Shown here in pieces: positions 1 through 11,119 of a stretch of 64,000 bases of DNA. This stretch comes from Orientallactaga sibirica (taxonomy: Eukaryota > Chordata > Mammalia > Rodentia > Dipodidae), in contig JAEOAD010000034.1 of the NCBI GenBank assembly GCA_036365145.1, positions 17,761,501-17,825,500 on the forward strand, written 5' to 3'. Every line of letters starts with the position of its first letter. Position 1 is the stretch's first letter. The notes under the pieces are model-generated. The model worked only from the letters and a program-made list of their open reading frames with translations. It was not told the DNA's origin and searched no databases. A program made the translations under genes and the position numbers.

Positions 1-177
1 TGTTCTATGAACTCCCCATGTTTCCCCTTCTTATATTGTCCTTCTTTCTAATACCTTTTTTTTTCTTACTACTATTACAGTAAATGCCACATCTTGGTAT
101 AATTTGTTGATCTGCAGAGCAGTGAAAAAAAAAAAAAAACCTCTGTCTTATTTTTCTATATCTTCCCCATACCCTTT

Positions 178-180
<3 letters not shown>

Positions 181-228
<48 letters not shown>
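181..228. repeat. (AT)n microsatellite
   Basis: About 24 uninterrupted AT dinucleotides, lying just upstream of the tail of an antisense tRNA-SINE. Probably length-polymorphic. Confidence 0.95.
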
Positions 229-232
<4 letters not shown>

Positions 233-244
233 TTTCTATTCTTT

Positions 245-425
245 TTTAAATATATTACTTATTTGAGAGAGAAAATGGGTGTGCCAGGGCACTGAGCAAC
301 TGAAAACAAACTCCAGATGCATGTGCCTCCTTGTGTATCTGGCTTACGTTGGTCCTAGAAAATGGAACCAGGGTCCTTTGGCTTTGCAGGCAAATGCCTT
401 AACTGCTAAGCCATCTCTCTAGCCC
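245..425 (-). mobile_element. tRNA-derived SINE, subfamily A (antisense)
   Basis: Read on the minus strand it begins GGGCTAGAGAGATGGCTTAG (Pol III A-box-like tRNA head). It continues through the CCAGATGCAC-type body, a short CT tract and an AAATAAGT-like tail. This is the window's commonest SINE, with 14 or so copies of subfamily A. No clear target-site duplication here. Confidence 0.85.
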
Positions 426-579
426 TTTGTAAAATTTCTAAATATTTCAAACTTTTAAAATGTCTGCTAAGAGAAAAATATTGATTAATATACCAGTTAA
501 TTTTTATCGTAATTGTATTTATTTAGTTAGTTAGTTTTAGTTTTTCTTTTGTTTTATATATTTCCTTTTCCCCCTTTTT

Positions 580-790
580 ATTGACCCTTTTTTTAATTGT
601 CGACAATATCCCATGGTACTTCCCTCCCTCCCCCCATTTCCCCTTTGAAACTTCACTCTCCATCATATCCCCTCCCCCTCCCAATCAGTCTCTCTTTTCA
701 GTTTGATGTCATGATCTTTTCCTCCTATTACAATGGTCTTATGTAGGTAGTGTCAGGCACTGTGATGTCATGTATATCTAGGCAGTTAAT
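580..790 (-). mobile_element. L1 3'UTR fragment (antisense)
   Basis: The reverse complement matches the sense L1 tail at 4960-5235: ATGACATCAA, an A/G-rich run, GAGAGACT, GATATGATGGAGAGTG, a G-rich stretch and TTGTC-AAT near the 3' end. The two copies support each other as the same L1 3'UTR subfamily in opposite orientations. Confidence 0.7.
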
Positions 791-1689
791 TTTGTGAGAG
801 TTTTATTTTTTTAAAAATCACAAGAATATTGTATCCTACAGGCTTAAATATCTTAATTTTATATGTAAAACTTTAGAATGCTTCCTGAGTTTATATCCTA
901 CATTGCCTCTTGGGATGGCTCCATTTGTTCCCAAGAAAGTTCCCCAGCAGGTATGCCTTGTCCTGGCATCTCCAACATCCTCTAGCCCTTTATCACATCA
1001 CATAGCTGCAATCATTGTCCCATCTGTGACTGCCTATAGGGAATCTGACCCTATCACTAGTTACCTGGCCTCACAAGCTTTCCTAGAAAATCTGAATGGA
1101 AGCTTTCATGGCCTCCTAAGCCTTCCATTTTGCATATGGGCAAAGCCAGCATCCTAAGGATGATACCAGAGTTTCTTCTAGCTTGATCAGTAATGATGCT
1201 CCGTAGGCTATATTAGCCTTTGGGTTATTGGGTAGTGGAACAAGTGAAATTAATTATGGGACACATTTTACTAGGTGGCCCTGTATAAGGAAGTTTAGGT
1301 AGAGTGCTCCAGAAGCACTCTTTCTTATGCAAAAGTCAAAGGAATTCACTCCATACACTTGGGCCTCCCCACCGTTAGATAGATCTGGCCAATTATTGAA
1401 ATATCCTTAGGTTTCTTTCCCAAGGCAAAGTGTTTGGTCATTTTCAGTGGGGCTAATGTCTTCAGAAATCATCATTTCCCTAGCTCCAAACACATAGCAT
1501 TTTTCTGATAGAAATCAAAACTTTTCCATGTCTTTCTTATTTTGCTTTTTCCTCCCAATTCTCACTGTAATAATGTCTAGAAGTAGCTACAATAGCTATG
1601 CCACAGTTAGAAATTTGAATTGCCTTAAAATTTCTCCCACAAAATTACTTTAGTTTGTTGTCTTAAACCATTTTATGTGTAGCTTTAAT
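791..1689. other. unassigned AT-rich sequence
   Basis: About 900 bp with no repeat I recognise and no convincing coding signal. An 84-codon open frame (903-1157) has no recognisable domain or splice context. It may be an eroded older element. Confidence 0.5.
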
Positions 1690-2228
1690 CCTGTTTTATA
1701 TGATGACTGTACTAATTTACATGATCAACCATGCATTGGGGTTCCCATCTATTTTTTTTTCTTTTTGATAATACTCCTACATAGAAGTAGGTCGTATCTC
1801 ATGGTGATTTGCATTTAATTACCTCAGTGATTAATAACATTGAAAAATTTTCTAAAGCTATTACCCATTTGACTGTAGTCATTTGAGAAATCTGTACTTG
1901 GGTCTATTGCCCATTTTTAATTGGATCATTATTTTTGTTATTATTTGCTGTTGACTTGCTTGAGCTCTTTATATGTTCTTATATTAACCCCTTGTCAAAT
2001 GCATAATTTACAAATATTTCTTACCTTCTATATGGTGTTTCCCTTTTGTTAAGTTTTACTTCTTTTGTTTTTTAGTTATTTCATTCACAATTACCCATTT
2101 TACTTTTGTTTTTTGGACTTTAGTGGCCTCTTAAAAGTCCCTGTCTACATCAGTGAATTGATTTTTCTCTATGTTATTTTTTAAGAGTTTCATAATTTTG
2201 AGTCTTATACTTAAATCTTTGATCCTTT
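1690..2228 (-). mobile_element. ancient L1 (L1M-type) remnant, antisense
   Basis: Contains the antisense L1 3'-region pattern: GATTTGCATTT-, TGCCCATTTTTAATTGGATC-, a TTGTTGA/GAGCTCTTTATAT run and CCTTGTCAAATGCATAATTT. This order is typical of old mammalian L1 copies read backwards. The SINE at 2231 interrupts its far end. Confidence 0.65.
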
Positions 2229-2230
2229 CT

Positions 2231-2435
2231 TAGTTTTATTTTTATTTATTTTACAGAGAAAGAGGGAGAGAGAGAGACAGAGAGAATGGCTTCACCAGGA
2301 CCTCCAGCCATGCAAACAAACTCCAGATGTGTGCACCCCCTTGTGCATCTGGCTAACATGGGTCCTGGGGAATCGAACCTGGGTCCTTTGGCTTTGCAGG
2401 TAAACACCTTAACCACCAAACCATCCCTCCAGCCC
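2231..2435 (-). mobile_element. tRNA-derived SINE, subfamily A (antisense)
   Basis: Near full-length copy with A-rich tail (TTTATTTATTTT on plus), GA tract, body and tRNA head (ccatccctccagccc on plus). TCTTAGTT occurs on both sides, a weak 8-bp target duplication. Confidence 0.88.
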
Positions 2436-2467
2436 TCTTAGTTGATTTTTATTTTATTCATTGTAAT

Positions 2468-2622
2468 TATTATTGTTTTGTTTTATTTGAGGTACTCTTT
2501 CTTACCCAAGGTGACCTAGAACACACAAAGTAGCCTCAGACTGGCCTCAAACTCATGTAGCACTCCTATCTCAGTCTCTTGCATGCTGGCATTACAAGTG
2601 TGTACTAGCATGCCCTGCTTAG
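2468..2622 (-). mobile_element. B1 SINE (antisense, diverged)
   Basis: 7SL-derived B1 in reverse: an ACTCTTTCTTACCCAAGGTGACC-like 3' part, GCCTCAAACTCA, a GCTGGCATTACAAG core and TAGCATGCCCTGCTT at the B1 5' end. Clearly diverged from the younger copies at 43.3 and 49.3 kb. Confidence 0.8.
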
Positions 2623-2788
2623 TTGATTTTCCTATGGTAAGGAATAAGGATGTATTTTTATTCCTCTCAATAAAGAAACTCAATTTCCCAGCATAATTAA
2701 GTAAAAAGACCATGCTTTCCACAATGTATATTCTTAACATCTTTCCCAAAACTAAAACTAAATTAACTCTAGCTGTATGGGAGAACAT

Positions 2789-3022
2789 CATTTTTTTATT
2801 TTATTTTATTTTATTTTATTTTATTTTATTTTATTTATTTGAGAGAGAGATAGAAAGAGTAAGGGGGAAAATGGGCATGCCAGGGCCTTCAGCCACTGTA
2901 AACAAACTCCAGACACATGCACCACCTTGTACATCTGGCTTATGTGGGTCCTGGGGAATCGAAGCTGGGTCCTTTGGCTTTGCAGGCAAATGCCTTAACC
3001 ACTAATGCCATATATTCAGCCC
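2789..3022 (-). mobile_element. tRNA-derived SINE, subfamily A, with expanded (TTTTA)n tail
   Basis: Antisense SINE whose A-rich tail has become a run of about ten TTTTA pentamers (2790-2836), followed by a GA tract, the body and the tRNA head ending TTCAGCCC. A SINE tail seeding a microsatellite. Confidence 0.88.
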
Positions 3023-3844
3023 AATACCACTTTTATTTTTCAACACCACCTTTTCTATCCCTTGATTCGTTTGCCCTTGAAATTGAATGAATGACATTAT
3101 ATGAACAATATTTGACCACATATTTTATTGGTTAAACCTTCCTTTTTAAATGAGATGTAGGATCTATTTACATATAAAAGAAACTGATAATTGCATATGA
3201 CATGAAAACTAACATTTCTGGCTCTAGTTGATCAAGGTAAGAAGGAATACTAAAGCTTTTCTACGTGAAGCAAAAATAGGAATGAAACTATCCCTTTCAT
3301 TTTCCTTCAGTGAACTCAGTCTTTATTTCTGACCTCTCAGGTTTGAGGTATTTCCACTTCACAAGATATAAGATTATGAGTTAATTTATAAGAACATAGA
3401 GAGTTGGGTTAATTGAAAGATATAATTACCAGGTTTTGAAGGCAAATGGATTTGTTAATTTAACAGACACTCTGTTGACTTAACTGTCCTCATTTTAATT
3501 TTTTTATGATACATCAAGAAAGAGGACATGAGAGTGACTAATCCTGGATTTTCAGAGACTTACAATTCCACCCCAGTGGCAAGCAATCTTCCAGAAGTGG
3601 AAGGGTAACTTGTTTCCTCCTGCTAAAAACTTGATGCTTTGAAATTGTAATAATCCTCCACTGTCCCATGACACTCCATAAAGCACTTCATAATCTGGCC
3701 TTTGTCTATGTCTTCTGTCTCAACTTGTTATGCAACTCCTAATTTCCATAGAGTTTGCTTGAGATACTTTGAAGGCATAACTCTTGTAGTATTTTTTTTT
3801 TTTAATTTTAACTCTGGTTATTAGTACTGCTATTACTTGTTATA
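3023..3844. other. unassigned intergenic sequence
   Basis: About 800 bp of AT-rich DNA without recognisable repeats, RNA genes or coding signal. Confidence 0.5.
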
Positions 3845-3990
3845 AGCACACTTATATAAACTCTGCTGAAACACTTAATATGCATTACTTCTTGAGGTCC
3901 TCGTGACAATATAACCTACCCTATATGGTAGGTATTATTCCTATTTTAAAGATGATTCTAGGTGTCTGGAAACTAATGAACTACCTTTCT
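3845..3990 (-). mobile_element. MIR-like ancient SINE remnant
   Basis: Shows the degraded order CACTTAATATGCATTACTT, GGTAGGTATTATTCC, TATTTTAAAGATGA, as in reverse-oriented mammalian MIR. Heavily mutated, so called by pattern order only. Confidence 0.45.
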
Positions 3991-4242
3991 TAAACAGCTG
4001 AAAACAACACAAAATGTAAAGTAGAATGGATACATGTCTGATTCCAAGATCTGTTATCATATTTTAGGAAGTCATACAAATGAAATCACCTACTGCAAAA
4101 ACCAACTCCCAAAGGGTCAAGATCCTGGCAATGAAGTCCAAAGAAGTGCTATAAGTGCCATCAGGACAGTGGTATTCACAGAGAGGCTGAGAAGCATGCC
4201 AGATATAGCATTGCATGCTGTACTGCTTGTCTGGAACATGCA

Positions 4243-4466
4243 AGCTGGATTTGTGAGACAGTTTCATATAGCCAAGGCTGGCATTGAACTTAGTACATGG
4301 CTGAGGAAGGTCTTGAGCCACTGAACTCTTTCTCTACCTCGTGAGTATGGAAATTTAGGTGTTTAGTGACATGCATGGTTCATGTGGTTCTGGGATAGAC
4401 TCAGAGATTTGTGCATGCTAGGCAAGGACGCTTTCAACTGAGTTGTTACTTCCTCAATTCCAGATG
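4243..4466 (-). mobile_element. B4/B1-dID-like composite SINE remnant
   Basis: A reverse B1-like part (TTTGTGAGACAGTTTCATAT, AAGGCTGGCATTGAAC) is followed by a reverse ID-like tRNA part (GTGCATGCTAGGCAAGGACG, TCAACTGAGTTG). A B1 fused to an ID-like unit is the layout of rodent B4/B1-dID elements. An open frame here is only the repeat. Confidence 0.6.
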
Positions 4467-4556
4467 TTCTCCATCTTAATCAGGTTCCAAACCTACATAT
4501 ACTATTATTCATGAGGTTCATGAGTGGTTTAAATGCATGAAATTATCAGATATTTT

Positions 4557-4783
4557 AATTTTTTAGTAGTTCATTTATTCATTTATCCATTTCTTCATTT
4601 GAGAGAGGTGGAAGAGCCAGATATGGTGAGAAAATGAGTATGCCCGGTCCTCTAGCCACAGCAAATGAATTCCAGATGCAAGTACCACCTTCTGCATCTG
4701 CTTTACTTGGGTACTTGGGAATAGAACCTGGAACCTTGGGTTTTGCAGGCAAGCACTTTAACAGCTAAGCCATCTCTCCAGAC
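4557..4783 (-). mobile_element. tRNA-derived SINE, subfamily A (antisense, diverged)
   Basis: Tail of imperfect TTCATTTATTCATTTATCC repeats, then GAGAGAGG, the body GCCACAGCAAATGAATTCC and the head GCTAAGCCATCTCTCCAG. Older than most copies. Confidence 0.8.
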
Positions 4784-4814
4784 TAGATTTTTAAAAACTT
4801 TTAGCAATCTGGTT

Positions 4815-5235
4815 AGAGAAACTTCTCTTTTCAGATGGCCACTGGGATGACCCAAAAAGCATCATAGTGCTGAGAAGGGACAGAGGAGTGTCCAGCATTG
4901 AAACATCTCTATTCACACCCTGCAAGGCTCAGGGACCATTGCAGAAGAGGGGACGGAAATAATGTAAGAACCAAAGAAAGGGTATGACTCCTTACAATCA
5001 ACTGTCCAGACAGAAATTGGCCATGATATCCATGACTTCACAGTGCCTAGCAATACCTTCACAAGACCCTCATAATAGGAGAAAAAAGATGATGACATCA
5101 AATTAAAAGAGAGACTAATGGAGAGAGGGAGAGGATATGATGGAGAGTGGAGTTCTGAAGGGGAATGGGGTGAGGGGAGGGAAATATCATGGTTTAATGT
5201 CTGTAACTATAGAAGTTGTCAATAACAATGTCAGC
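4815..5235 (+). mobile_element. L1 3'UTR fragment (sense)
   Basis: Typical L1 3'UTR text: GCAGAAGAGGGGACGGAAAT, AATGTAAGAACC, CAAGACCCTCATAATAGGAG, ATGACATCAAATTAAAAGAG, GGGGTGAGGGGAGGGAAAT. It ends in TTGTCAATAAC. Same subfamily as the antisense copy at 580-790. Confidence 0.75.
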
Positions 5236-8010
5236 AATATTGATGAGTGGGATTAAAATTATATTGCTAATAATGAAAAAGTAATAATATCAACTATTAC
5301 ACCTTTGATATTTTTACCTAGGTATCCAACAAGCAACTTTTTTGGACAACAGTGCCATGAAATTAAAAAAAAAAAAAGTAGCTTTTAACAAAGAAAGAAA
5401 TATCCTTGCCAAGGTTATCTATTGCCTACAAGAGAAAAATTCAAAAATATGAGAGAGCAAAAACTTGTCATCACTTTTTATGTTAATTTAAAATATATTT
5501 TCAATTGTGGCTGATGATTGAAGATATATTTCACAAAGAAGAGAAAGACTTATAAGTCAAATGAAGTACTTATTTTAAAAATAAAGCTGACTTTGAGTTT
5601 AATGTCACTAATGTTGCTGACCCAAACTATCCACATACTCCAGATTATAGTAGAGGCTGACAGTTCAATTAACCAAATGTGGGGGGAAATAGCATTGATT
5701 AAGTAGAATTCCAAGGAAGTAGTTAATTATGTTTCCTGGATAACTAAAGAAATTGTGTGCTTCACTTCATCTTAATGAAAATCTAAAAATATCAGGCTCT
5801 TGGTGGAAAACAGGTCACAATGTGTTTATTTCTGTGTCCTTGAAGTTCACTTAATCAGGCTTTACACAACATTCACACTGCCTTCTTCAGTGTGTCTATT
5901 GTTATTATCTTATTTGGTGATAAATCCTCATTCCCGAGAAGAGATTACTTCTTAATATTTTTGAGTGTGAAATCGCAACACTGGAAAATGTAAATCACTC
6001 CATAATAATCTTCAGGTAATGACTGAAAATAATATATCTTCAATTTTCTTCTAAACTTCATAGATATTTTCTTTGGAACTTCTTTTTGTTAAGCTTCATT
6101 AAAGGCAGTTCATGGTGGTAGATACGGAGCTATAAATGGTTTGTGGAAGGTAGAACGACAACAGAAATACCAAGGGAAACTACTAAACCCTTTAAGCTGA
6201 CATAAGCAATAGATTCATGACTTTTATATACCTGCACACACTGGATTTCTGAAATTTCTATGGTATGGTAGTGCTTCAGTTACATCGTATATTTATATGA
6301 TATGTTATTTCCTGGGGATAGATATCATGCAAGAGTACCTTTTGAACAATCAATAAACACAAACATTGTGATACCCTAGTAAGTGCCCAAATCCCAGTGA
6401 TTCTGTCAGTATCCTTCTGTATACCCACTGCTCTGCTTAAATCAAGCTGAGAAGTTTCTTATGTGTAAGAGATTGTCTAATTGTTCCCCCTTCAATGTGT
6501 TTTCTCACTAACCTGGCTTCATTAGACATACTTACCTGCCCCTTATTATTATGCAAGCCAACAAGATCACATACCTTTAGATAGCTGTAAACTATTTAGG
6601 GCAAGGGGCTTGCTGACAATTCAAGCTTCCTCAAAGAAATGTCACAGAATTGCTTCATTCCAAAGTCTCTTTGGTTTTGCTTATCACTGCCACTACCGTC
6701 CACTCACAGAGGTTCATATTTTGTGTGATTACCATGTTTTAAATAATGAATGACATCTTATCTATTGTTCCATCATTTCTGAAGATGTTTATAAGTAGAA
6801 TGAGACAAAACAAATTACTTCAAACTGGGTCTTCTCCATTATGTCCTTGTCATGGCTTGACTTCCCCAGAAAATATTAACAAACAGAATTTGAAAAGTTT
6901 GATCTTTCTCAGGAAATAACATCTGTGAAATTCAGAGTATGGAAAGTAGAAATGGGTAAATAGGCAGAAGCAGATGAATTGTGATAGAGACCCTACAAAG
7001 CTTTCATCCACTTGGGAAGGAGCTCTGGACTGAATACTGCCCATCAGAATTTCCATCTAGCATCTAAAGGATCAGGCATTTACAACTCTCACTAACTGAT
7101 AATGGCATGTGATGTTCCAAGGACATGACCTTACCAAAGTATCTCTTTGCAGTTGAGTTGCATGGATTTTCAGGTTAAAATATACAGCAGAAGAGATCAA
7201 GATTGGAGTGTTGGAATATAAATTACAAAAACAGCAATCTTTGGAACCCATGTACTCACAGACAAATTGCAAAATCCAAGCCCCAGTAATTTACAACAAA
7301 GAAGAGAGAAATAAAGACCCATTCCAAGATGCAGATTCATTATTTGATGCACTGTAGTCTCAGGAAAGCTAATTCTAGCACAGAGATAACTTGAGACCTT
7401 TGGCTTTAATATTGATGTCCTGGTAACATGTTCTTTAGAAATATTGCTATGCATTCTAGTATTTGGGGAAAGAGCATATTATGTATAAGGCACTGTGTCA
7501 GATCTGCTGTACACATTGTTTTATTACACATCAAAATACATCTATGGTTTGGGATGTGTCCCATGCATTATATTAGGACAAAGATAGATACGTATGTTAA
7601 GAGTTTACCCTATCAATGTATGTTAAATGTCAGGGTCCCTCTTCTCTGTAGTATCCAGAGGGATAGAATGAAGATCAAAACAGTAATTCAAAAATAACAG
7701 TTTTGGGTTAAGTACAAGAAACATTATAATTTTAAGAGCTATCCAATCTCAAAATTGGATGCCCTAGTAGAGTTCTCTCCATTGCTGGAAGGGTTCCACA
7801 AACAGGGAGGGTGCCATCTGTTAATATTGTAAAGACAAACTCTGATTGGATGAGAGACTAAACTTGATGATTTTGCAGTGCCCTTTCCAAGCCCAAGGCT
7901 ATGAATTTAAATTCCTGGTTACCCTGTGATTTCCATCCCAATCATGTCTCTGAAGCTTTATACAGCTGACTAGCTTTCCAATATTTTTTATTTACCCTTG
8001 ATTGAGAATG
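5236..8010. other. unassigned 2.8-kb AT-rich block
   Basis: No recognisable transposon, RNA gene or exon. Open frames on both strands (e.g. 7428-7697, 7197-7454) are under 90 codons, overlap each other in opposite orientation and have no recognisable domain. 7770-7920 vaguely resembles an old mammalian repeat but I cannot name it. Confidence 0.5.
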
Positions 8011-8214
8011 ATATTTTCAATTAAGAATAGAATTTGGATAATTAGAATTAGAAAAAAATAAATGTTCAGCTATGGGGTCCCAGAATAACCAAGATAAAAC
8101 TGTAATATTTTCAGTTAAAAATGGAATTTGGATAATTATATTTTAATACAATCAAGGTAGAAAAAAATGATGTTCAATTATGGTGTCCCAGAATAACCAA
8201 AATAAAACTATAAT
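8011..8214. repeat. two-copy local tandem duplication
   Basis: Unit 1 (8011-8104) and unit 2 (8105-8214) both contain ATATTTTCA, GAATTTGGATAATTA, a GAAAAAAAT run, GTTCA, TATGG, GTCCCAGAATAACCA and ATAAAACT. Unit 2 carries about 15 extra bases (TTTTAATACAATCAAGG). Not attributable to a known mobile family. Confidence 0.85.
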
Positions 8215-8344
8215 ATCCTTTGTTCTGCCTCAACAAAGTATCATATTGAATAGAAACTCTTGTCTCAGGTGCATAAACATTGGAAAATTGACAAGTCTCG
8301 AGGAAATAATTAATTGGCTGAAGATATAGTTTATAGGCTAATGA

Positions 8345-8889
8345 TACATAAAACATAGGACTAATATCTGAAATACATAAAGGACTCAATAAGGTTAACT
8401 GCCAAATAAATCCAATCAACACAATCAATAAATAACCTAATGAAATGAACAGACAGTTCTCAGAAGATGAAGTGCAAATGGCTACTGAATAGATGAAAAA
8501 CTGTCCAGAAACTTTAGTCATTAGAATGCAAAACTACATTGAGATTCCATAGCTTCCACCCCGAATGGCTAGCATGAAGAAAACAAGTAAAAAGGAATGC
8601 TGGCAAAGATGTGCTGGAAAAGGAACACTGAAACACAGCTGAAACACACCATGAAAATCAGTATGCAGTTTAGTCAAGAAGCTAAAAATCGATTGACCAA
8701 TTGGAAATGGTACCATAAAATCCTATATCCTGAAAGACAGACTAAATGGTTGAACCTTCATCAGGTCCTTAGAGGTAATACCTGATTCACAGGGCCCTGG
8801 AGAGGGTATGATGAAGACTAACCTTAATAATCTCCTGCTTCTCTCCCTCTCTCTCTACCTCTTCTCTCTCTTTTCTCATTCTCTTTTAT
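8345..8889 (+). mobile_element. L1 3' fragment: ORF2 C-terminal end plus start of 3'UTR
   Basis: Sense L1 sequence with decayed ORF2 C-terminal text (AATATCTGAAATACATAAAG, GAACAGACAGTTCTCAGAAG, ATTGAGATTCCA). It then has the 3'UTR entry (GGAAATGGTACCATAAAATC, GGCCCTGGAGAGGG) and the pyrimidine-rich tract. The same order occurs at 47.2-47.4 kb. It stops abruptly against an oppositely oriented L1 at about 8889. Confidence 0.8.
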
Positions 8890-10975
8890 AGTGCCTATAT
8901 TGTGATCTCAGTGGGAATCCCTTCAGTATCTACCCATTAAGTATTATTTGGGCTTTAGGAGCTTTATATATAGCCTCTATTATGTTGAGATATAAACCAT
9001 CCATTCCTATTCTCTCCAATGTTTTTTTTTAATTTTTATTATTTCATTTTTTTGTAGAGAGACACAGAAAAAGACAGACAGAGACAGACAGAGAGGGAGA
9101 GGGAGACAGATAGAGATGGGCGCGCCAGCAGTCTCTCAGCTGCTGTGAAAGAAAGCCAGATGTGTGCGTCCCCCTTGTGGTCAAGTGTGGCATTGCGCCC
9201 TTGCGTCACTTTGCATCTGGCTAAACGTGGGACCTGGAGATTAGAACCAGGTTCTTAGGCTTAGCAGGCAGGTGCCTTAACTGCTAAGCCATCTCTCCAG
9301 CCTCTCCAATGTTTTGATCATGAAGTGATTTTGTATTTTGTCAAAAAAGGCCTTTTCTTCATCTATAGAAATGATCATGTGGTTTTCGTGTTTAAGGTTA
9401 TTTATGTGGTGTATTACATTGACAGATTTCCATATGTTGAACCACCCCTGCATTCCTGGGATGAAGTCTACTTGATCAAGGTGGAAAATGCCTTTGATGT
9501 GTTGTTGAATTTGGTTTGCAAGGATTTTGTTCAGGATCTTTGTATCTGTGTTCATCAGGAAAATAGGCCTAGACTTTTTCTCGTGGCATCTCTGCCTAGT
9601 TTTGGTATTAGGGTGAAACTGGCTTCATAGAAGGAGTTGGGGAGCTTTCACTGTTCTCCGATTATGTGGCTCTGAGTTTAGGTTTGTAGGTGGTATGTGT
9701 CCAGGAATTCATCCATTTTCTCTAAATTACCCAGTTTTGTGGAATATAAGTTTTTGAAATAAGTCCTGATTATTTTCCCAATTTCACTTATGTCTCTTGT
9801 GATATCTTTTTTCATTTCTAATTTTGTTAGTTTGATGTGTCTCTTTTTTTGCGCTTGATCAAATTGGCAAGGAGGTTTATTAGCCTTGTGTAATTTTTCA
9901 AATAACCAGCTCTTTGTTTCATCTATTTTCTTAATTGTTTTTTTTTTTTTTTTTAGTTTCCAATTCATTAATTTCTTCTCTGATCTTAATAATTTCTTTC
10001 TATCTGGAGCATTTGGGGTTGGATTCTTCTTATTTTCCAGTGCCTTTAGGTGGATGGTTAGGCTATTGATTTGGGATCTTTCTGTCTTTGTTATGAAGGT
10101 GTTTAGTGCTAAGCATTATCCCCTGAGGGCCACCTTCATGGTGTTCCATAAGTTTTGGTACAATGTATTCTTATTGTCATTCATTTCTATAAATTTTGCT
10201 ATTTTATTTTTTTATTTTGCCCACTACCCACTTATTGTTTAAAAGTCTGTTGTTCATTTGCCACAAGCTGGTGGGATTCCTGACACATCTTATGTTGTTA
10301 ATTTCTAGTGATACAGCATTGTGATCTCATGCAGGAAATAATGTCAATCTTCCTAAATATATGGAGTCAGGGTTTATGTCCTGGTATATGATCTATTTTA
10401 GAGAAGGTTCCATGAGAAGAATGTGTAATCTGTGGGTTTTGGGTAGAATGTTCTGTAGATGTCCATTAGATCTAGTTGATCTATGGTTTTGTTGAGTTCT
10501 CTTACTTCCTTGTTAATTTTCTGTTTGGACGATCTATCTACTGCTGATAGTGTTGTATGGAAGTCCCCAACTATGATTGTATTGGTGGTTATTTCTGATT
10601 TGTTGTCACATAGGTTTTGTTTTATGATTTGGGGTGCATCTGTGTTTGGTACATAAAGTTTGATGATTGTGGTATCCTCTTGTTGGATCATTCCCTTGAA
10701 AAATAAGAAGTGGCCTTCTTAGTCTTTTGTAAATACTTTTGGTTTGGAGTCTATTTACCTGATATTAGCGAAGCAATGCCTGCTTGTTTCTTATTTCTGT
10801 TTGTTTGGAATATCATTTTCCACCCTTTTTACCCTGAGGAGGTGTCTGCCTTTAGTGGTGAGGTGGGTTTCTTGAGGACAGCAGATTGAAGGGTCTAATT
10901 TTCTGATCCACCCTGTAGTTTGTCTCTTGATGGGTGAATTAAGGCAATTAATGTTCAGGGTAATAACTGTGAGGT
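8890..10975 (-). pseudogene. L1 ORF2 remnant (endonuclease plus start of reverse transcriptase)
   Basis: L1 ORF2p makes the endonuclease and reverse transcriptase used in target-primed retrotransposition. Read on the minus strand from about 10975 it opens with LNIN-LNSPIKR. It has apurinic-endonuclease-like text (TIIKLYVPNTDAP, a VGDF motif with H where N is usual, DLMDIYRTFYPKPTDYTFFS at 10400-10690). At 9277-9555 there is the reverse-transcriptase N-terminal region ([44 protein letters not shown]). Frameshifts and stops split it. The catalytic FADD region and the C-terminus are absent because the copy ends near 8890. A SINE (9026-9301) interrupts the RT. Non-functional. Confidence 0.88.
9026..9301 (-). 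mobile_element. tRNA-derived SINE, subfamily B, inside L1 ORF2
   Basis: Perfect 14-bp target duplication CTCTCCAATGTTTT at 9012-9025 and 9302-9315. Subfamily B differs from A by an extra internal block (TTGTGGTCAAGTGTGGCATT then GCGCCCTTGCGTCACTTT) and by CCTAAGAACC in the head region. It splits an already inserted antisense L1, so it is younger than that L1. Confidence 0.95.
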
Positions 10976-11032
10976 TTGATTTAATTCCTGCCAGTTGTGG
11001 TGGTTTATGTGGTTTGGTGTTTTCTTGGACTT

Positions 11033-11060
11033 TGTTTTTTTTTTTTTTTTTTTTTTTTTG
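11033..11060. repeat. poly(T) tract between L1 ORF1 and ORF2 remnants
   Basis: About 25 T on plus (A on the L1 sense strand) lying between the ORF1 end and the ORF2 start. Either an expanded A-rich inter-ORF spacer or slippage. Confidence 0.7.
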
Positions 11061-11119
11061 TGCCTTCTCTGAGTTTGGTTATTGTGATCTGCTTCTTGTA
11101 GGCACTTGAGGTTGGTTGT

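Noticed and set aside
182..300. Open frame over the (AT)n tract
   Set aside because: Tyr/Ile repeat translation of a microsatellite.
9886..10242. 118-codon Phe-rich frame
   Set aside because: Antisense shadow of L1 ORF2.
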